Origin: Emmonsiellopsis sp. PD_33
Lineage: Eukaryota > Ascomycota > Eurotiomycetes > Onygenales > Ajellomycetaceae
DNA length: 46,437 nucleotides
Assembly (NCBI GenBank): GCA_032988165.1
Contig: JANTQF010000283.1
Coordinates: 1 to 46,437, forward strand
Direction: 5' to 3'
The position numbers were made by a program, and so were the translations under genes. Positions 10,794 to 20,777 of this stretch are shown here, in pieces (within the stretch, counting starts at the first letter, position 1; each line of letters opens with the position of its first letter). The notes under the pieces were generated by a model, which was not told the DNA's origin, did not search any database, and was given only the letters and a program-made list of their open reading frames with translations.

Positions 10794-11369
10794 ATGGCAC
10801 ACAAACATCCTCCTCAATCCTCCCACCCATTACTTCAAGCTGCAAATACAAAGAGAAAAGCTACTGCCTCACCAAATTCACATCAGGTGGATTGGGTATG
10901 TGGTGAATGCATACAAGACCCTAAGTATGCTGCTAAAATACTTGCTGAGGTTAAAACAACACAGCAAGGGTGGTGTAAATCTGCTGTTATGATGCCATCT
11001 AAACCTAATGGCTATATTCAGTTATCTTTTGATGGAGCAAACAAATTTGCTGTATTACAAGAGGTAGTCTTATGGGCTAGTGGTTATCAACTTTCCAAGG
11101 ATTTACAATGTTCTCATTTATGTCATAATCATCACTGCTGTCAGAAATTTCATATCTGTATGGAGACTCCTACTGCAAATAATTCACACAAAGGATGTCA
11201 AGTTTTTCTTCCCTGTCCTCACTATTTAAAAAATATCTTTCTATGTTCTCATCAGCCTCCATGCATTAAGTATGCTGCAGGCTATAAAAGCCAGGAGGAT
11301 TTCCTATTATGGGGTTTATATCATCATGTAGGTATTAAAAGTGTAAGGCCTCAATCATCTCCTACTTAA
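10794..11369 (+). CDS. His-Cys box homing endonuclease (I-PpoI family)
   Basis: This is an intact 191-aa ORF. Residues 106-160 form a His-Cys box: C106, SHLCHN at 107-112, C115, H120, C122, N129, C135, C141-P-H143, C151, C157. H108 is the candidate general base. N129, exactly 21 residues later, is the candidate metal ligand, the same spacing as H98/N119 in I-PpoI. C110, C115 and H120 match zinc ligands of that enzyme. An N-terminal WVCGEC (34-39) could supply another ligand. I-PpoI is 163 aa, so the length is reasonable. The family makes site-specific double-strand breaks, usually in rDNA, and spreads its host intron. This copy lies in no recognisable intron and sits next to the IGS. It is CpG-free yet undamaged, which suggests selection or recent arrival. 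The start ATGGCACAC is chosen because the overlapping 10789 ORF is out of the conserved frame. Confidence 0.88.
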   Translation: MAHKHPPQSSHPLLQAANTKRKATASPNSHQVDWVCGECIQDPKYAAKILAEVKTTQQGWCKSAVMMPSKPNGYIQLSFDGANKFAVLQEVVLWASGYQLSKDLQCSHLCHNHHCCQKFHICMETPTANNSHKGCQVFLPCPHYLKNIFLCSHQPPCIKYAAGYKSQEDFLLWGLYHHVGIKSVRPQSSPT

Positions 11370-11951
11370 CTAAAGCTTAATCTATCTCTATTTAGATATT
11401 ATCTTAGTGAAACCCTTTAACTAGATGCTTCTAAATAATTGTCTAACTACAGCAGAAGACCTTATATATCATACATATTAAGAGGTATAAGATAACTCAG
11501 GCCAGAGCCTAACTAACACCTGCAGCATCTCAGAATATAGGGGATAAACTGACTGATATATCTAAACCCTACCTAGCTTACTAATATGTACTTAAATTAA
11601 TTACTGTTAAACTCATAAATAGCTAAAGTTAAAGACCCAGTTTTAAAGTTAAGTCTGGCAATTAGCCTCTAACTAACTGCAGTTAAACTCTTAACTAAGT
11701 ATGATTAAAAACTCACCCCTGAAGCCTGGCCTAATATAGGTGCTTTAATTAATTATATTTGAAGATGCAGCCCTGCAGCCCAGCCCAGCCTATATCAAGT
11801 ATAAGTTTATTAACTGATTAGTGCTAATATCCTATCCCTATAGTCTCGACCTGACTGGACTCTGTAAGAACACTGTATACTATCTGGTATTAGAGCTGGA
11901 GATTTCTACAGCCAAACACTTTAACTAAATATAGTTAAACCCTAAATCTAC
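11370..11951 (-). repeat. Degenerate inverted IGS-type repeats
   Basis: From about 11560 there are scattered TTAAC/GTTAAA elements with CACCCCTGAAGCCTGGCC linkers. These match the reverse complement of the 7-9 kb IGS elements (for example GGCTCCAGGGGTGA). The segment is heavily decayed and AT-rich. 11370-11560 shows nothing else recognisable. Confidence 0.6.
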
Positions 11952-12256
11952 TGAAATGGGGAATAAGGTGTGCAATCTTAGTAGCATAGAATAGGAGCAG
12001 TAGATATCATAGCATAGTATAGGTAAATAATAAGAATGTTTGGGATTTGAATTTGTCAATGTATATAATTGTAAAAGGAATGTAATATGATAATCAACTA
12101 GAGGCAGGCCATATAGGAAATATAAAGATAAGATATCACATGCAACACATGAAGTAATATCATGATGATAACTTTTCAATGGCAGGCAGGAGATGAAGGC
12201 TGTAGGCAGGTGAAAGCCTCAGTGAAAAATTAAGCTGTGCTGAGATACCCATCACA
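11952..12256 (-). mobile_element. Solo LTR related to the 16.3-21.1 kb element
   Basis: The 305-bp segment starts TGAAATGGGGAATAAGG and ends AGATACCCATCACA. It aligns end to end with the LTRs at 16349 and 20778 (TGAAGTGGGGATAGGG ... ATCCCCACCACA), including the internal phrase AAAGCCTCAGTGAAAAATT. It is flanked by CTAC and CTGC, a 4-bp duplication differing by one transition. Strand is given by analogy with the complete element. Confidence 0.72.
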
Positions 12257-12641
12257 CTGCCATGGTAAAAAACTTACCCATCTCTGGAGTCCAGTTCAGC
12301 ATGCACTCTTTAACTAACAACAGTTAAACTTTTAACTATAGTTAAAAATTCACACTTAGAGCCTGGTCTGGTCTGAACTATATAACCATACTACCTTCAG
12401 CCTAGATGCCACTAACATCCAAGACTGTGTAGTAGCCCCTTAGACTTCTTCTAGTGAAGAAATAATTAGCTCACCCTAGTTAAATATCTAGCTAGCTATG
12501 TTTAAACACTCACCTCTGTACTTCAGCTTGGGATGCCTGATATAGGGCCTTCATTAATTGCTGGTGAACTCTTTAACTAACTCTGATTAAACTTTTAACT
12601 GACTCTTACCAAAGCCTCCCCTAGACACCAGCCTGGTCTGG
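12257..12641 (-). repeat. Degenerate inverted IGS-type repeats
   Basis: TTTAACTAACAACAGTTAAAC, TTAACTATAGTTAAAA and related elements with AGAGCCTGGTCTGGTCTGA linkers are reverse-complement counterparts of the IGS array, interrupted on both sides by solo LTRs. Confidence 0.6.
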
Positions 12642-13836
12642 TGTGAGGATGGCAGGCCAGTCAGGAATAAGTGGTCTAATAAGCACTACATTAAGGTCTT
12701 AGCTATGAATTGGTGAGGCTAGCAGGGATGAGAGTGGCTAAGCAGAGGCCAGGACCTCTCCAGGCTCTGGCTACTATATCTATATGGGGTGATTAGCTCC
12801 AGGCAATAATGATATGCAGAGGTAATAGCTCTCAAAGATAACTAGATATGGAGATAATAGCTTCAGTGGGCCACTATAGATAGGGGAAATTGTGCCACAC
12901 AAGAGGAAGAATGGAGTGGTTTGCTAGACCAAGAAAAAGATATAGCTTTAGAAGAATCATAGCTGATTGCTGATCTCCATGAGAATGATAGGAAGTAAGA
13001 TAGTTATGTATAGAGTAGGGTGAATATAATAGGAAAAGAATCTGCCTTCTTAGAGTGATGTAGTTCTATGTCATGTCATCATCAATAGAGAATGATAGTG
13101 ATGAATAGAATATGCATGGTGTTAAGAAACTAAGGCAGTGATGCTAAGATTTAGTGTGTGATCAATTAATAAGCTGCATTGAGGTAAAGCTATATATAGC
13201 TAAATACACAAAACAAGAGATGAAGAAGAAAAGGAAAAGGACAAACATTAGAAGCAGGCCAGCTAGATATAGTAGGTAGTGGGGGGCACTAAACTAAGTG
13301 AGCAGTAAGAAAAGCATAAGTCTGAAACATGTTTAATTAGCTGAACAAATAATGCCTGAAAGAAACAAAGGAAAGAGATTGATTGAATAACTACCAGAAC
13401 ATTTAACTAGAATATTGATAAGGGCATGCATTAGTATGCCATGTAGCCAGAACATTATTTTGTGTTGCATAGTGCCAATCAAAGGAAGTTTACTCACTTG
13501 CAGGAAGGAAAGATCAGAGACTTATAGATCCCTTCATCCATGTTGGGTAGGCTGCTGAGGTCAATATCATCATCCACAAATATTATTAGATTATTAGGAG
13601 TTTCAGAGCTGATCTGTGACACATGAGAAAGCATGTAGGAATGAGAATAAAATAGTGTGATAACTATTAAGAGTTCTTCCCAGTCCATCCTATGATATAG
13701 GTATAGTTATTAATAGAATAATCTTGTAATGTGGTGGCTATCAAGCAGCAAAGTTATCAAGAATGTGGCTAGCTGATCTCATATTAATATGAGTGTGATG
13801 TGGCAGTCTGAGCAATCCAGGCTGTTCAGCATGACA
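12642..13836 (-). mobile_element. Solo LTR (family X), interrupted by another solo LTR
   Basis: This is the reverse-complement relative of the 689-bp solo LTR at 28990-29678. It starts TGTGAGGATGGCAGGCCAG and ends TTCAGCATGACA, so on the minus strand it runs TGTC...CACA. The flanks are TCTGG and CCTGG, a 5-bp target duplication differing by one C-to-T change. A 502-bp solo LTR (13120-13621) sits inside, which accounts for the greater length. The small ORF at 13494-13688 crosses the junction and is not a gene. Confidence 0.82.
13120..13621 (-). mobile_element. Nested solo LTR (family Y), copy A
   Basis: The 502-bp insert begins TGTTAAGAAAC and ends TCTGTGACA on the plus strand, giving TGTCACAG...TTAACA on the minus strand. 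Its flanks CATGG and CATGA form a 5-bp target duplication with one transition. The paralogous site near 29210 reads CCCATGCATATCC without the insert, an empty-site comparison that fixes the boundaries. Confidence 0.87.
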
Positions 13837-14105
13837 CCTGGAACATGTGAACCTGCAGCCCCTGATCTAGACTGAACATGAAGACTCTGGACCTGCATGG
13901 GATCAGACTTTAATAGGGCCTGAATAACTCCTGTAACTAACTATAAGTCTAGTTTTAACTAGCTACTATAAAAGATATACCTCTAGAGTCAGGTGTGACA
14001 GCAACACTCTAACTGCAGTTAAACCTTTAATTATGAAAAAGGAATTCACCTCAGAACCTGGCCCAGTATGAATCACCCTGTAGTAGGCCTTAACAGAGTG
14101 TGAGT
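13837..14105 (-). repeat. Degenerate inverted IGS-type repeats
   Basis: GTTTTAACTAGCTACTATAAAAG, TCTAACTGCAGTTAAACC and an AGAACCTGGCCCAGTATGAA linker continue the inverted IGS pattern between two LTR insertions. Confidence 0.55.
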
Positions 14106-14604
14106 TATCACAGATTGACTTCAGAACATTCAATTATCTAATACTATTTATAGATAATGATATTAACTTCAGCAGCCTACTCACTGTGGATAAATCATTG
14201 TACAAGAACAGGGTTTAGGACCTCTACAAGCTAGTGAACTTCAATTGATTAGCACTGCACAATACAAAATCATGTTCCAGCTACATGGCATACTAATGCA
14301 TGTTCCTGCTAATATTTCAGTTAAACATTCTGCTAGTTATTCAATCAATCTCTTTCCTTGTTCTTTCAGGCCTCATTTCTTTAACTAATTAAACATGTTT
14401 TAGACTTATGTTTTTCTTACAGCTCTCTTAGTTTAGCACCCATACTGACTACTATATCTAGCTGTCTTGATCCTAATGTTTTGTTCTTTTCCTTTCTTCT
14501 TGATCTTTCATTTTGTTTATTTAGCTATAGATAGCTTTACCTCAATATAGCTTATTAGTTGATCACATATTAAATTATAGTATTACTACCATGGTTCCTT
14601 AACA
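14106..14604 (+). mobile_element. LTR (family Y), copy B
   Basis: This 499-bp segment aligns along its length with the reverse complement of 13120-13621. It starts TATCACAGATTGAC (TGTCACAG with one G-to-A change) and ends GGTTCCTTAACA. I see no clean target duplication (TGAGT against CTGCC), so it may be a recombined copy. Confidence 0.78.
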
Positions 14605-15243
14605 CTGCCCTGGCTGTTATGTGCAGCCCCTCCCCTATTACAGCCAGGTGTAACCCAGACCGCCTGGTGGCCCCTTTAACTGACCACAGTTATAACCTTT
14701 AACTACCTATAGTTAGAGGCTCACCCCTGGGGTACAGCCCAGCTGAGGCCCTTCAACCACCTAAAGTTAAATCCCTAACTAAGTGTGGTTGAAGACTCCC
14801 CCCTGCAGCCCAGGTTGGTGTGGAGCATTTGATCACCTGGCTACCTCCCATCTCTGACCTGGGCTAACCTTTTAACCAACATTGGGCAAACCTTTAACCA
14901 GCTACCATTAAAGTGTCACCCCTGGAGGCCAGCCCAGAAGAAGGCCTTTAACTTCTGCCAGTCAAACCCTCAACTAACTGTGGTCAAAGACTCCTCTCTG
15001 AGGCCCAGCCTGGTCTGGACCCTGAGTGGATACTGGACCACCTGGTAGACTCTTAACCAGCCCCAGGCAACCCTGCTATCCAACCCTGGTTGAACCTTTA
15101 ACTGTGGCCAGTTAAAGAGTCAACTTTGGAGCTGATCTGGCATACAGCCTTTAACTAACCATGCTTGAGCCTTGAACTTTGAAGATACACCTCTAGAGCT
15201 CAGCTCACCCTGAACCCTACACAGACACTTCAGACTGTCTGGC
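14605..15243 (-). repeat. Inverted IGS segment matching 8.65-9.29 kb
   Basis: Read in reverse complement, this block follows the IGS from about 9290 back to 8650 in the same order. Examples are GCCTGGTGGCCCCTTTAACT, GACCACAGTTATAACCTTTA and AACATTGGGCAAACCTTTAA. It shows that an rDNA spacer lies here in opposite orientation to the terminal unit. Almost all CpGs are gone. Confidence 0.85.
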
Positions 15244-15850
15244 ATGCATCACAGATGAGGTTCAGAACATTTAATAGTTTAATAATACTTATAGATAATG
15301 ATATCAACTTCAGCAGCCTACTCATTATGAATAAATTACTATATAAGGACAAGATTTGAGACCTCTATAAGCTAGTAAACTTCATTTGATCAGCACTGTA
15401 TCATATAAAATAATGGTTCAGATAAATGGCATACTAATACATGCTCCTACAAATATTCTGATTGAATGTCCAGACAATTGTTCAACTATGTGACAGGTGT
15501 GCTCCAATTAACAGATCATGTAAGTACAACACTAAAATTATGAAGGCCTGGTCAGAGGCATCTAATTAGACAGTTAGAGATCAGGTGAAGTTCAGATGAG
15601 TTATAGATATAGAGTATAGAGATATAGTCCTTCACAAACTAATCTCTTTCCTTTATTCTTTCAGGCCTCATCTCTTTAACTATTTCATGAGTGCTGATCA
15701 AATGAAGTTCACTGGCTTATGAGAGTCCTAAACCTTACCCTTATGTAGTAAATTGCCTATGATGAGTAGGCTGCTGAAGTTGATGTCATTATCTATAAAT
15801 ATTATCAGATTATTAAATGTTTTAGAGCTGATCTGTGACAGCATGGGGCC
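15244..15850 (+). mobile_element. Family Y LTR fragments in hairpin arrangement
   Basis: 15244-15488 plus 15637-15685 match the 5' and middle parts of family Y in plus orientation (CATCACAGATGAGG..., AATCTCTTTCC). 15690-15843 is the 5' part in minus orientation, ending GATCTGTGACA. The arms form a large inverted repeat. A 148-bp solo LTR (15489-15636) splits the first arm. Confidence 0.7.
15489..15636 (+). mobile_element. Small solo LTR (family Z) nested in family Y
   Basis: The 148-bp insert begins TGTGACAGGTGTGCTCC and ends ATAGTCCTTCACA. Perfect 5-bp duplications AACTA flank it (15484-15488 and 15637-15641). The uninterrupted family Y copy at 14330-14350 has the empty sequence. A longer, inverted relative is at 21245-21509. 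Orientation is arbitrary. Confidence 0.82.
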
Positions 15851-16348
15851 TTAACTAACCACAGTTCAACCTTTAACCAACTATAGTTAAAGACTCATTT
15901 CTGAACCTCAGGTCAGTTTACATTATGTGACTGCTCAACCTCCAGCCTGTAATGCACTCTAACTGTCTGAACCTCTAGTCCCTACCCTGAAACACTCTGC
16001 ATAGAGCCTTAGTCAGCTTCAGGCAACCATCTCAGCTGATACTGTTAAATTTCCAGTTAAAGCTTCTACTAACTCTAGTTAATACCTTTACTAGGCTTGT
16101 CCAGTCTCACCTAGAGTCATTTGAGAACTTAAAAATTTTCAGCTGCTGTGCAGAGCTACATATACACTTACTCTGTAAGGCCTCTACTAACTTATTTCTC
16201 TTATAAGAGATTACTGACTGGCATCCACCTGATATCATCAGGAAAGATAATAGAGTAAAATATAAGATAGAAGTTATTTTCAACTGCTGCTGCTGTAGAT
16301 AAGAATTCTAATATCTAATAAAATAACTTAGTGATAAAGTACTCTTAT
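15851..16348 (-). repeat. Degenerate inverted IGS-type repeats
   Basis: CTTAACTAACCACAGTTCAACC, AACCAACTATAGTTAAAGAC and CTAACTCTAGTTAATACC are reverse-complement IGS elements. They fade out by about 16110. The rest up to the LTR element at 16349 shows nothing recognisable. Confidence 0.55.
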
Positions 16349-16667
16349 TGAAGCAGGGACAGGGTGTGTGCATCAGGCAGCACCAAACAGGGCAGCAGCA
16401 AACACAAGAAAAGAATTGATATCAATGTCAAAGCAGAGGAATGTATTAACAGTTTATAGTACAAAACAACATAGTAATAGAATGATAAGGTAACACACAA
16501 AAGAAACAAAAGATCTATCTCAAAGAAGCATACACATGCATGAGAGAACCATAAATGAATAGATGAAGTCTTGCTATGAAAGGAAAATATCTATCTTCAT
16601 GGCTGTGCTTAACAGCAGAAAGCCCCAGTAAAAAATTAATCTAACTCAACAGCAAATCCCCACTACA
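16349..16667 (-). repeat. 3' LTR of the Gag-protease element
   Basis: The 319-bp repeat has TG...CA ends and is paired with 20778-21096. Where this copy reads GGCAGCACCAAACAGG the other reads GATGGCACTGAACAGG; both follow from the same CpG sites mutated on opposite strands. Confidence 0.9.
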
Positions 16668-17189
16668 TATCTCCCCTCCCCCTGATTCATTAACCTAGTA
16701 AATAAAAGAACAGCTCAGCTTCACAGCAAGGGCAGCAGCCCTGAATACATTGTCCTGAAATCAACCTGACTATGTCATCCCAAAGTCAGCTGGTGAATGG
16801 CCACATGCTGTGTCAGATTATCTATTTGCAAGAAAGCAGCCATATTGAGGCAGAGAGGCAGCCCAGAGATGGACAGGTAAGTCAGCAACAGCAAAGCCCT
16901 TCCTGGGCTGCAGTAAATGTAGCTAGCAATTTTAGGTAGAGGCTCAAGCAGGACAGTTCATCAACAGCTTGAACTATAGAATTGTGAGGTAGTGGCTCTC
17001 ATGGTCAGAGATGGAGACAGGAGCTGGAACAGAATCAGTGAGAGGTTTCAAATGAGGAGGGAGGGGGTAGAGTGCAACCCTAAGATGTGTAAACCACTGG
17101 GCAGAAGTGAGGCCCAGAGGAATGAATGGGCAAGTCAGTAACAGTGAAAGAGCATGCCCTATATAGACAGAGTAGTATGTGAGCACATA

Positions 17190-17620
17190 GCTTTATACTA
17201 ACAATCTTATATGTGATAAGATCCATGGTTCCATTGCAAGTAAAAATAGGCAGTCAACAGCAGGTAGTGAATGAAGATTGAGGCAAGCAGCATGGTAGAT
17301 GATGATGAGAGGGACACAAGGAAAAATAGAGAGTGAAGAGAAAGAAAACATGGCAGGTAAAATCAGCAGTAGAAGGCACAGAGTGAGACATATACAGGTA
17401 AGTAAGCATAGAAAGAAAAGTAGATATAGCAAGGAAAATAAACACAGAGCAGCAGCACACTGAGCATAGAAAACAAAAGAAAATAAGAAAGACACAGGGA
17501 AAATACAGCACAGAGGAAGCAAGCTGAGCAATGCAGCAAGGAAAACAAACATGTGCTAGTAGTAGCAAGGATAGCAACTACAGCAGAACAGTGGGCTCTG
17601 ATTGGCCGAAACATTTCCCA
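17190..17620 (-). other. Low-complexity pyrimidine-rich segment inside the LTR element
   Basis: The minus strand is rich in CTTTT, CTGCT and CCTTG triplets, giving several overlapping hydrophobic ORFs (17193-17614) that differ only by frame. They lack conserved motifs and are composition artefacts. The segment lies downstream of the protease, towards the 3' LTR. Confidence 0.6.
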
Positions 17621-17829
17621 GCCCTGGGGCAGGAAATTGTGATTGGCTGGATTCTTCCTTACTACTTTTACATGGCAGAATTTCTACCCCACCATCTGCC
17701 ACACTGATGTAGCTGACTCTAACTTCATCTCTTTACTCACAGCTACCATCATAAAGATCAGTCAGACTCAGCACTTCCAGTTTAAAGACTGATGCTTGCT
17801 ATAAAGATCATCTAGCTGCCTATCACCAT

Positions 17830-18320
17830 AGTCTCCTGGAGAATAGCTGAGGAAGGAGACTTGGTTGGTTTCATTATCTGAGTTGAAAATAGTGATAGTG
17901 ACATCACCCACATTATCTGTCTGTCACACTAACTGAGTCACATTTTCATAGGGACAGCCTAGAATATACTCATGGGACCCACACTTTAGGATGAAGAAGG
18001 TTTGAGGTACAGCTATAGATCCAACACAAACTGGAACATTCTTACAGATTTTAATGATGCCACTGTGTTAACTATCAGCATCAAGAATCAGCTTGAGGGC
18101 ATCTTTCTGGATGATCAGGCTGAGGCTCAAGGCAGTGCTCTTCACCATGCAGTTGATTTCTGCCCTGCCATTAAATATGGCCTCAGTCTGCCCTTTTCTA
18201 ATACCTACAGAAAACTTGATATGGCTGATGGATATCAGATTCCATTGAGAGTTATATTCCAAGACATGGTGAGAGGGCTGAATGAAGAAGACTCTAGCAG
18301 ATTCTTCCTTAATCATATAT
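17830..18320 (-). pseudogene. Retropepsin-like aspartic protease domain (decayed)
   Basis: The minus strand reads through an EINCMVK motif, with the preceding catalytic D-G-G-type loop now reading N-G-R. About 60 codons later come VPQTFFILK and YILGCPYE, the latter being the typical ILGxP(Y/F) strand of retropepsin-like domains. One in-frame stop (18068-18070 region) lies between the halves. The Asp-to-Asn change and the stop are both G:C-to-A:T transitions. It would have processed Gag in virus-like particles. The overlapping 161-aa plus-strand ORF (18002-18487) is its antisense shadow. Confidence 0.68.
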
Positions 18321-18826
18321 TATTAAACTTTAGCTGGAAGATTCTGGAAGAATGTCTGCTGCAGCTGAGTAGAGCAGGCTATAATATTCTTAAGCTAAAT
18401 TCCAGTGATCTTTTGACACATGATTTTCTCAAAGACTGTCTGTGTCACAGCAGCACAGTTCTCCTTATCCCTCATTTTGGCAGATAGTTTCAGCCCTTTA
18501 GGCTTTCTAGAATGATAGAGGATGGTTTTCTTCTAGATTTCAGACACTTCAGCTATCTCAGTGTCAGGCACAGCTTCATTAATCAGCTGAGTTAGCATCT
18601 CTTCTTGTAACTAGCCATTATGAAGAGTTTGTGAATCATCAGGATCAGGTAAAGGCAAGATAATGTCCTTAACAAATGAAACTGATTTTTAGGAGCCATC
18701 TGAATAGCAGCTGGCCCTTTAAGAGTGGGTGGAAGGTAGAGCTTTCTCCTTTTCAATTCAGCCAGAGAGTGTGAATCAATTCTTGTCAGCAGCTGATCTT
18801 TTGCTTTTACTGTTTCCTGCAGCAGC

Positions 18827-20160
18827 CTAAGCAGTCATCATGCTAGCAACCTCTTCTACTTTACTGTCTGAGTTGCCTTCTTTCACACTACTTTTGAATC
18901 TAACATCACATATGCTAATAAAATTGACTGTGGGTAATGAGCTGCTATCAGAGGAAATAAGGATGCTACCATCATTATGGAGTTTTGCTGCTAATGGGAC
19001 AATGGGAGGCATGAATCTCTACTCAAGAGCATGCTTGATGATGATAATGTGTGGTTCATATTGATTCACATTGATCTTTAGGCTGCACTGCATCACATAT
19101 TTATCAAAGTATTCACCCATTCTATTTTGATGAATCTTTCCTTGATTGATCAGCTTGTCAATTTGGAGGTACTGAGGAAGTATATGAGACAAATCACTAC
19201 AGCTCTAACAAGCATGAGGAGGGCAATCATATTGTGACATACTTCCAGACCTAGGTTGATATGAACCACCAGGGCCACACTGCATCCTATAATAGGAAAT
19301 GTTTGTGAGATCTCAAGCAGGATTGATAGATTCCTGGTTGGTGAGGATGTGTAGCACCATAACTGGCTGTTGCATATTTCCCTGCTGTTGAAATCCTATG
19401 ATGACTAGTGACAGTGCATCCATCTGATTGATGAGAGATTCAAGCAAGCTATCATTCAAATTTCTTGGAGCTAAATCAGAAGAAGCAGGTGATGCAGAAG
19501 AGGCCACTTAAGGTCTCAGCACAGCCAGAGTGGGTGGATTGAAGATAGGCTGAGCAGGAGGTAGTTGAGTGGATGATATTATATGAGAACTCAGGTCAGG
19601 TGTGATCATTTGGGTCATCTTTTCTTTGACTTCCTGAGATTCTACTGTGGCTTCACAAACCTTCAAAATCTTCCACTCTGATGGGTTGTTTTGGTCAAAC
19701 CTAGCCTTGCAAAAGGCCTTCTCATGAACCCCATCAGGCAGGCCTCATAAGAACAACTAGTAGGTAAGAGATTCTTGAATTTCATTCTGGCTAATCAGTG
19801 GTTCAGTAATGGTGTGGAATTGGCAGCAGAAAGTGAGAATGTCCTGGCTGGAAGATCATTTGAAACTGAACAAGGCATTTAAGTAGGTCTGATTGTACAT
19901 TTACTGATGAGCATCATCCTGCCAGAACTCTGACATCAACCTTGCTTTGACTTTGATCTAGGTTTGTAGGTCCTTCACTAGCTGATCTACATGGCCCTAC
20001 AGTTCTATAGAATAATAGTTGTATAACACTGCCAAGACTTCATCCTTAGGAACATGATGCAGCTTCAGCACAGCATTGAACTGGTTGACAAACTGAGTGA
20101 CATCTTTCCCATCAAAAGAGGGAGCTCCAAGGAATCTAGGAACTGGTATGAGCATGACAA
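18827..20160 (-). pseudogene. Gag-like polyprotein region (decayed)
   Basis: On the minus strand from about 20140 the reading begins with a Gag signature: FLGAPSFDGKDVTQFVNQF, followed by NAVLKLHHVPKDE. Many Ty3-type Gags share the (F/Y)DGK.VT.F pattern. Downstream are fragments open at 19313-19507 (MASSASPASSDLAPRNLNDS...) and 18827-19012. A Cys/His-rich stretch near 19220 (CPPHACQSCSD) may be a damaged zinc knuckle. Stops of TAG, TGA and TAA type break the frame about every 50 codons. Gag would form the particle that packages element RNA. Confidence 0.7.
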
Positions 20161-20777
20161 GTCACTAATAAATCATTCCACTTTCAGGAGGCAAGGCACT
20201 ACTAGGTGTAGGCAGGCCTGATGAGGAATTAGTAGAGCTGACCATCTTCTCACTGTTGATTTCAATTTTTAGTGGCAGAGCTGATGCTTTTCCTGACTGA
20301 GTTTAATGATGAGTGATGGAATCCAACTGAGCATACTTAGAAGACATATATTGATGGAGAAATGAATAGATGAGTAGTTCACATTCATAAATAAGTAATA
20401 GGTTGATGATGGTGGCAATATCTGTGTCCTTCTATGAGTAGAAATTTAGGGACTTAAGGAAGAGAAGAAATTGCAAGATCTACTGCAGATTTTTCTTCTC
20501 ACTAGAGTCTGCATTTATTGAGGAATAGCTTGATGATTTCAATAGTTCAGCAGGTCCATTCTTTGAAGTTTTCTTCTGATAGTATTACTATTAGTGCAGC
20601 CACAAAGCTGCAGGCTCACTCCAACCAAATGGGCCTATCACAAATTGAAATAAGAGAATTGCATTGAGTAGTGCACTCAATAAAAGGAAAGAAAAAAGGG
20701 GAAAGGAACTTAGCATAGTCATCTGCATTAATACTGCCATCTATTCATCCATTCATGTTTCTGATTGTGTGCACCAA

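Noticed and set aside
13494..13688. 64-aa minus ORF
   Set aside because: It crosses the boundary between two LTR insertions, so it cannot be an ancestral gene.
17193..17614. Overlapping hydrophobic ORFs resembling membrane proteins
   Set aside because: Three frames are open at once over a pyrimidine-rich low-complexity tract inside the LTR element; no conserved residues.
18002..18487. 161-aa plus-strand ORF, the longest in that part
   Set aside because: It is antisense to the retropepsin-like reading, which has recognisable motifs.
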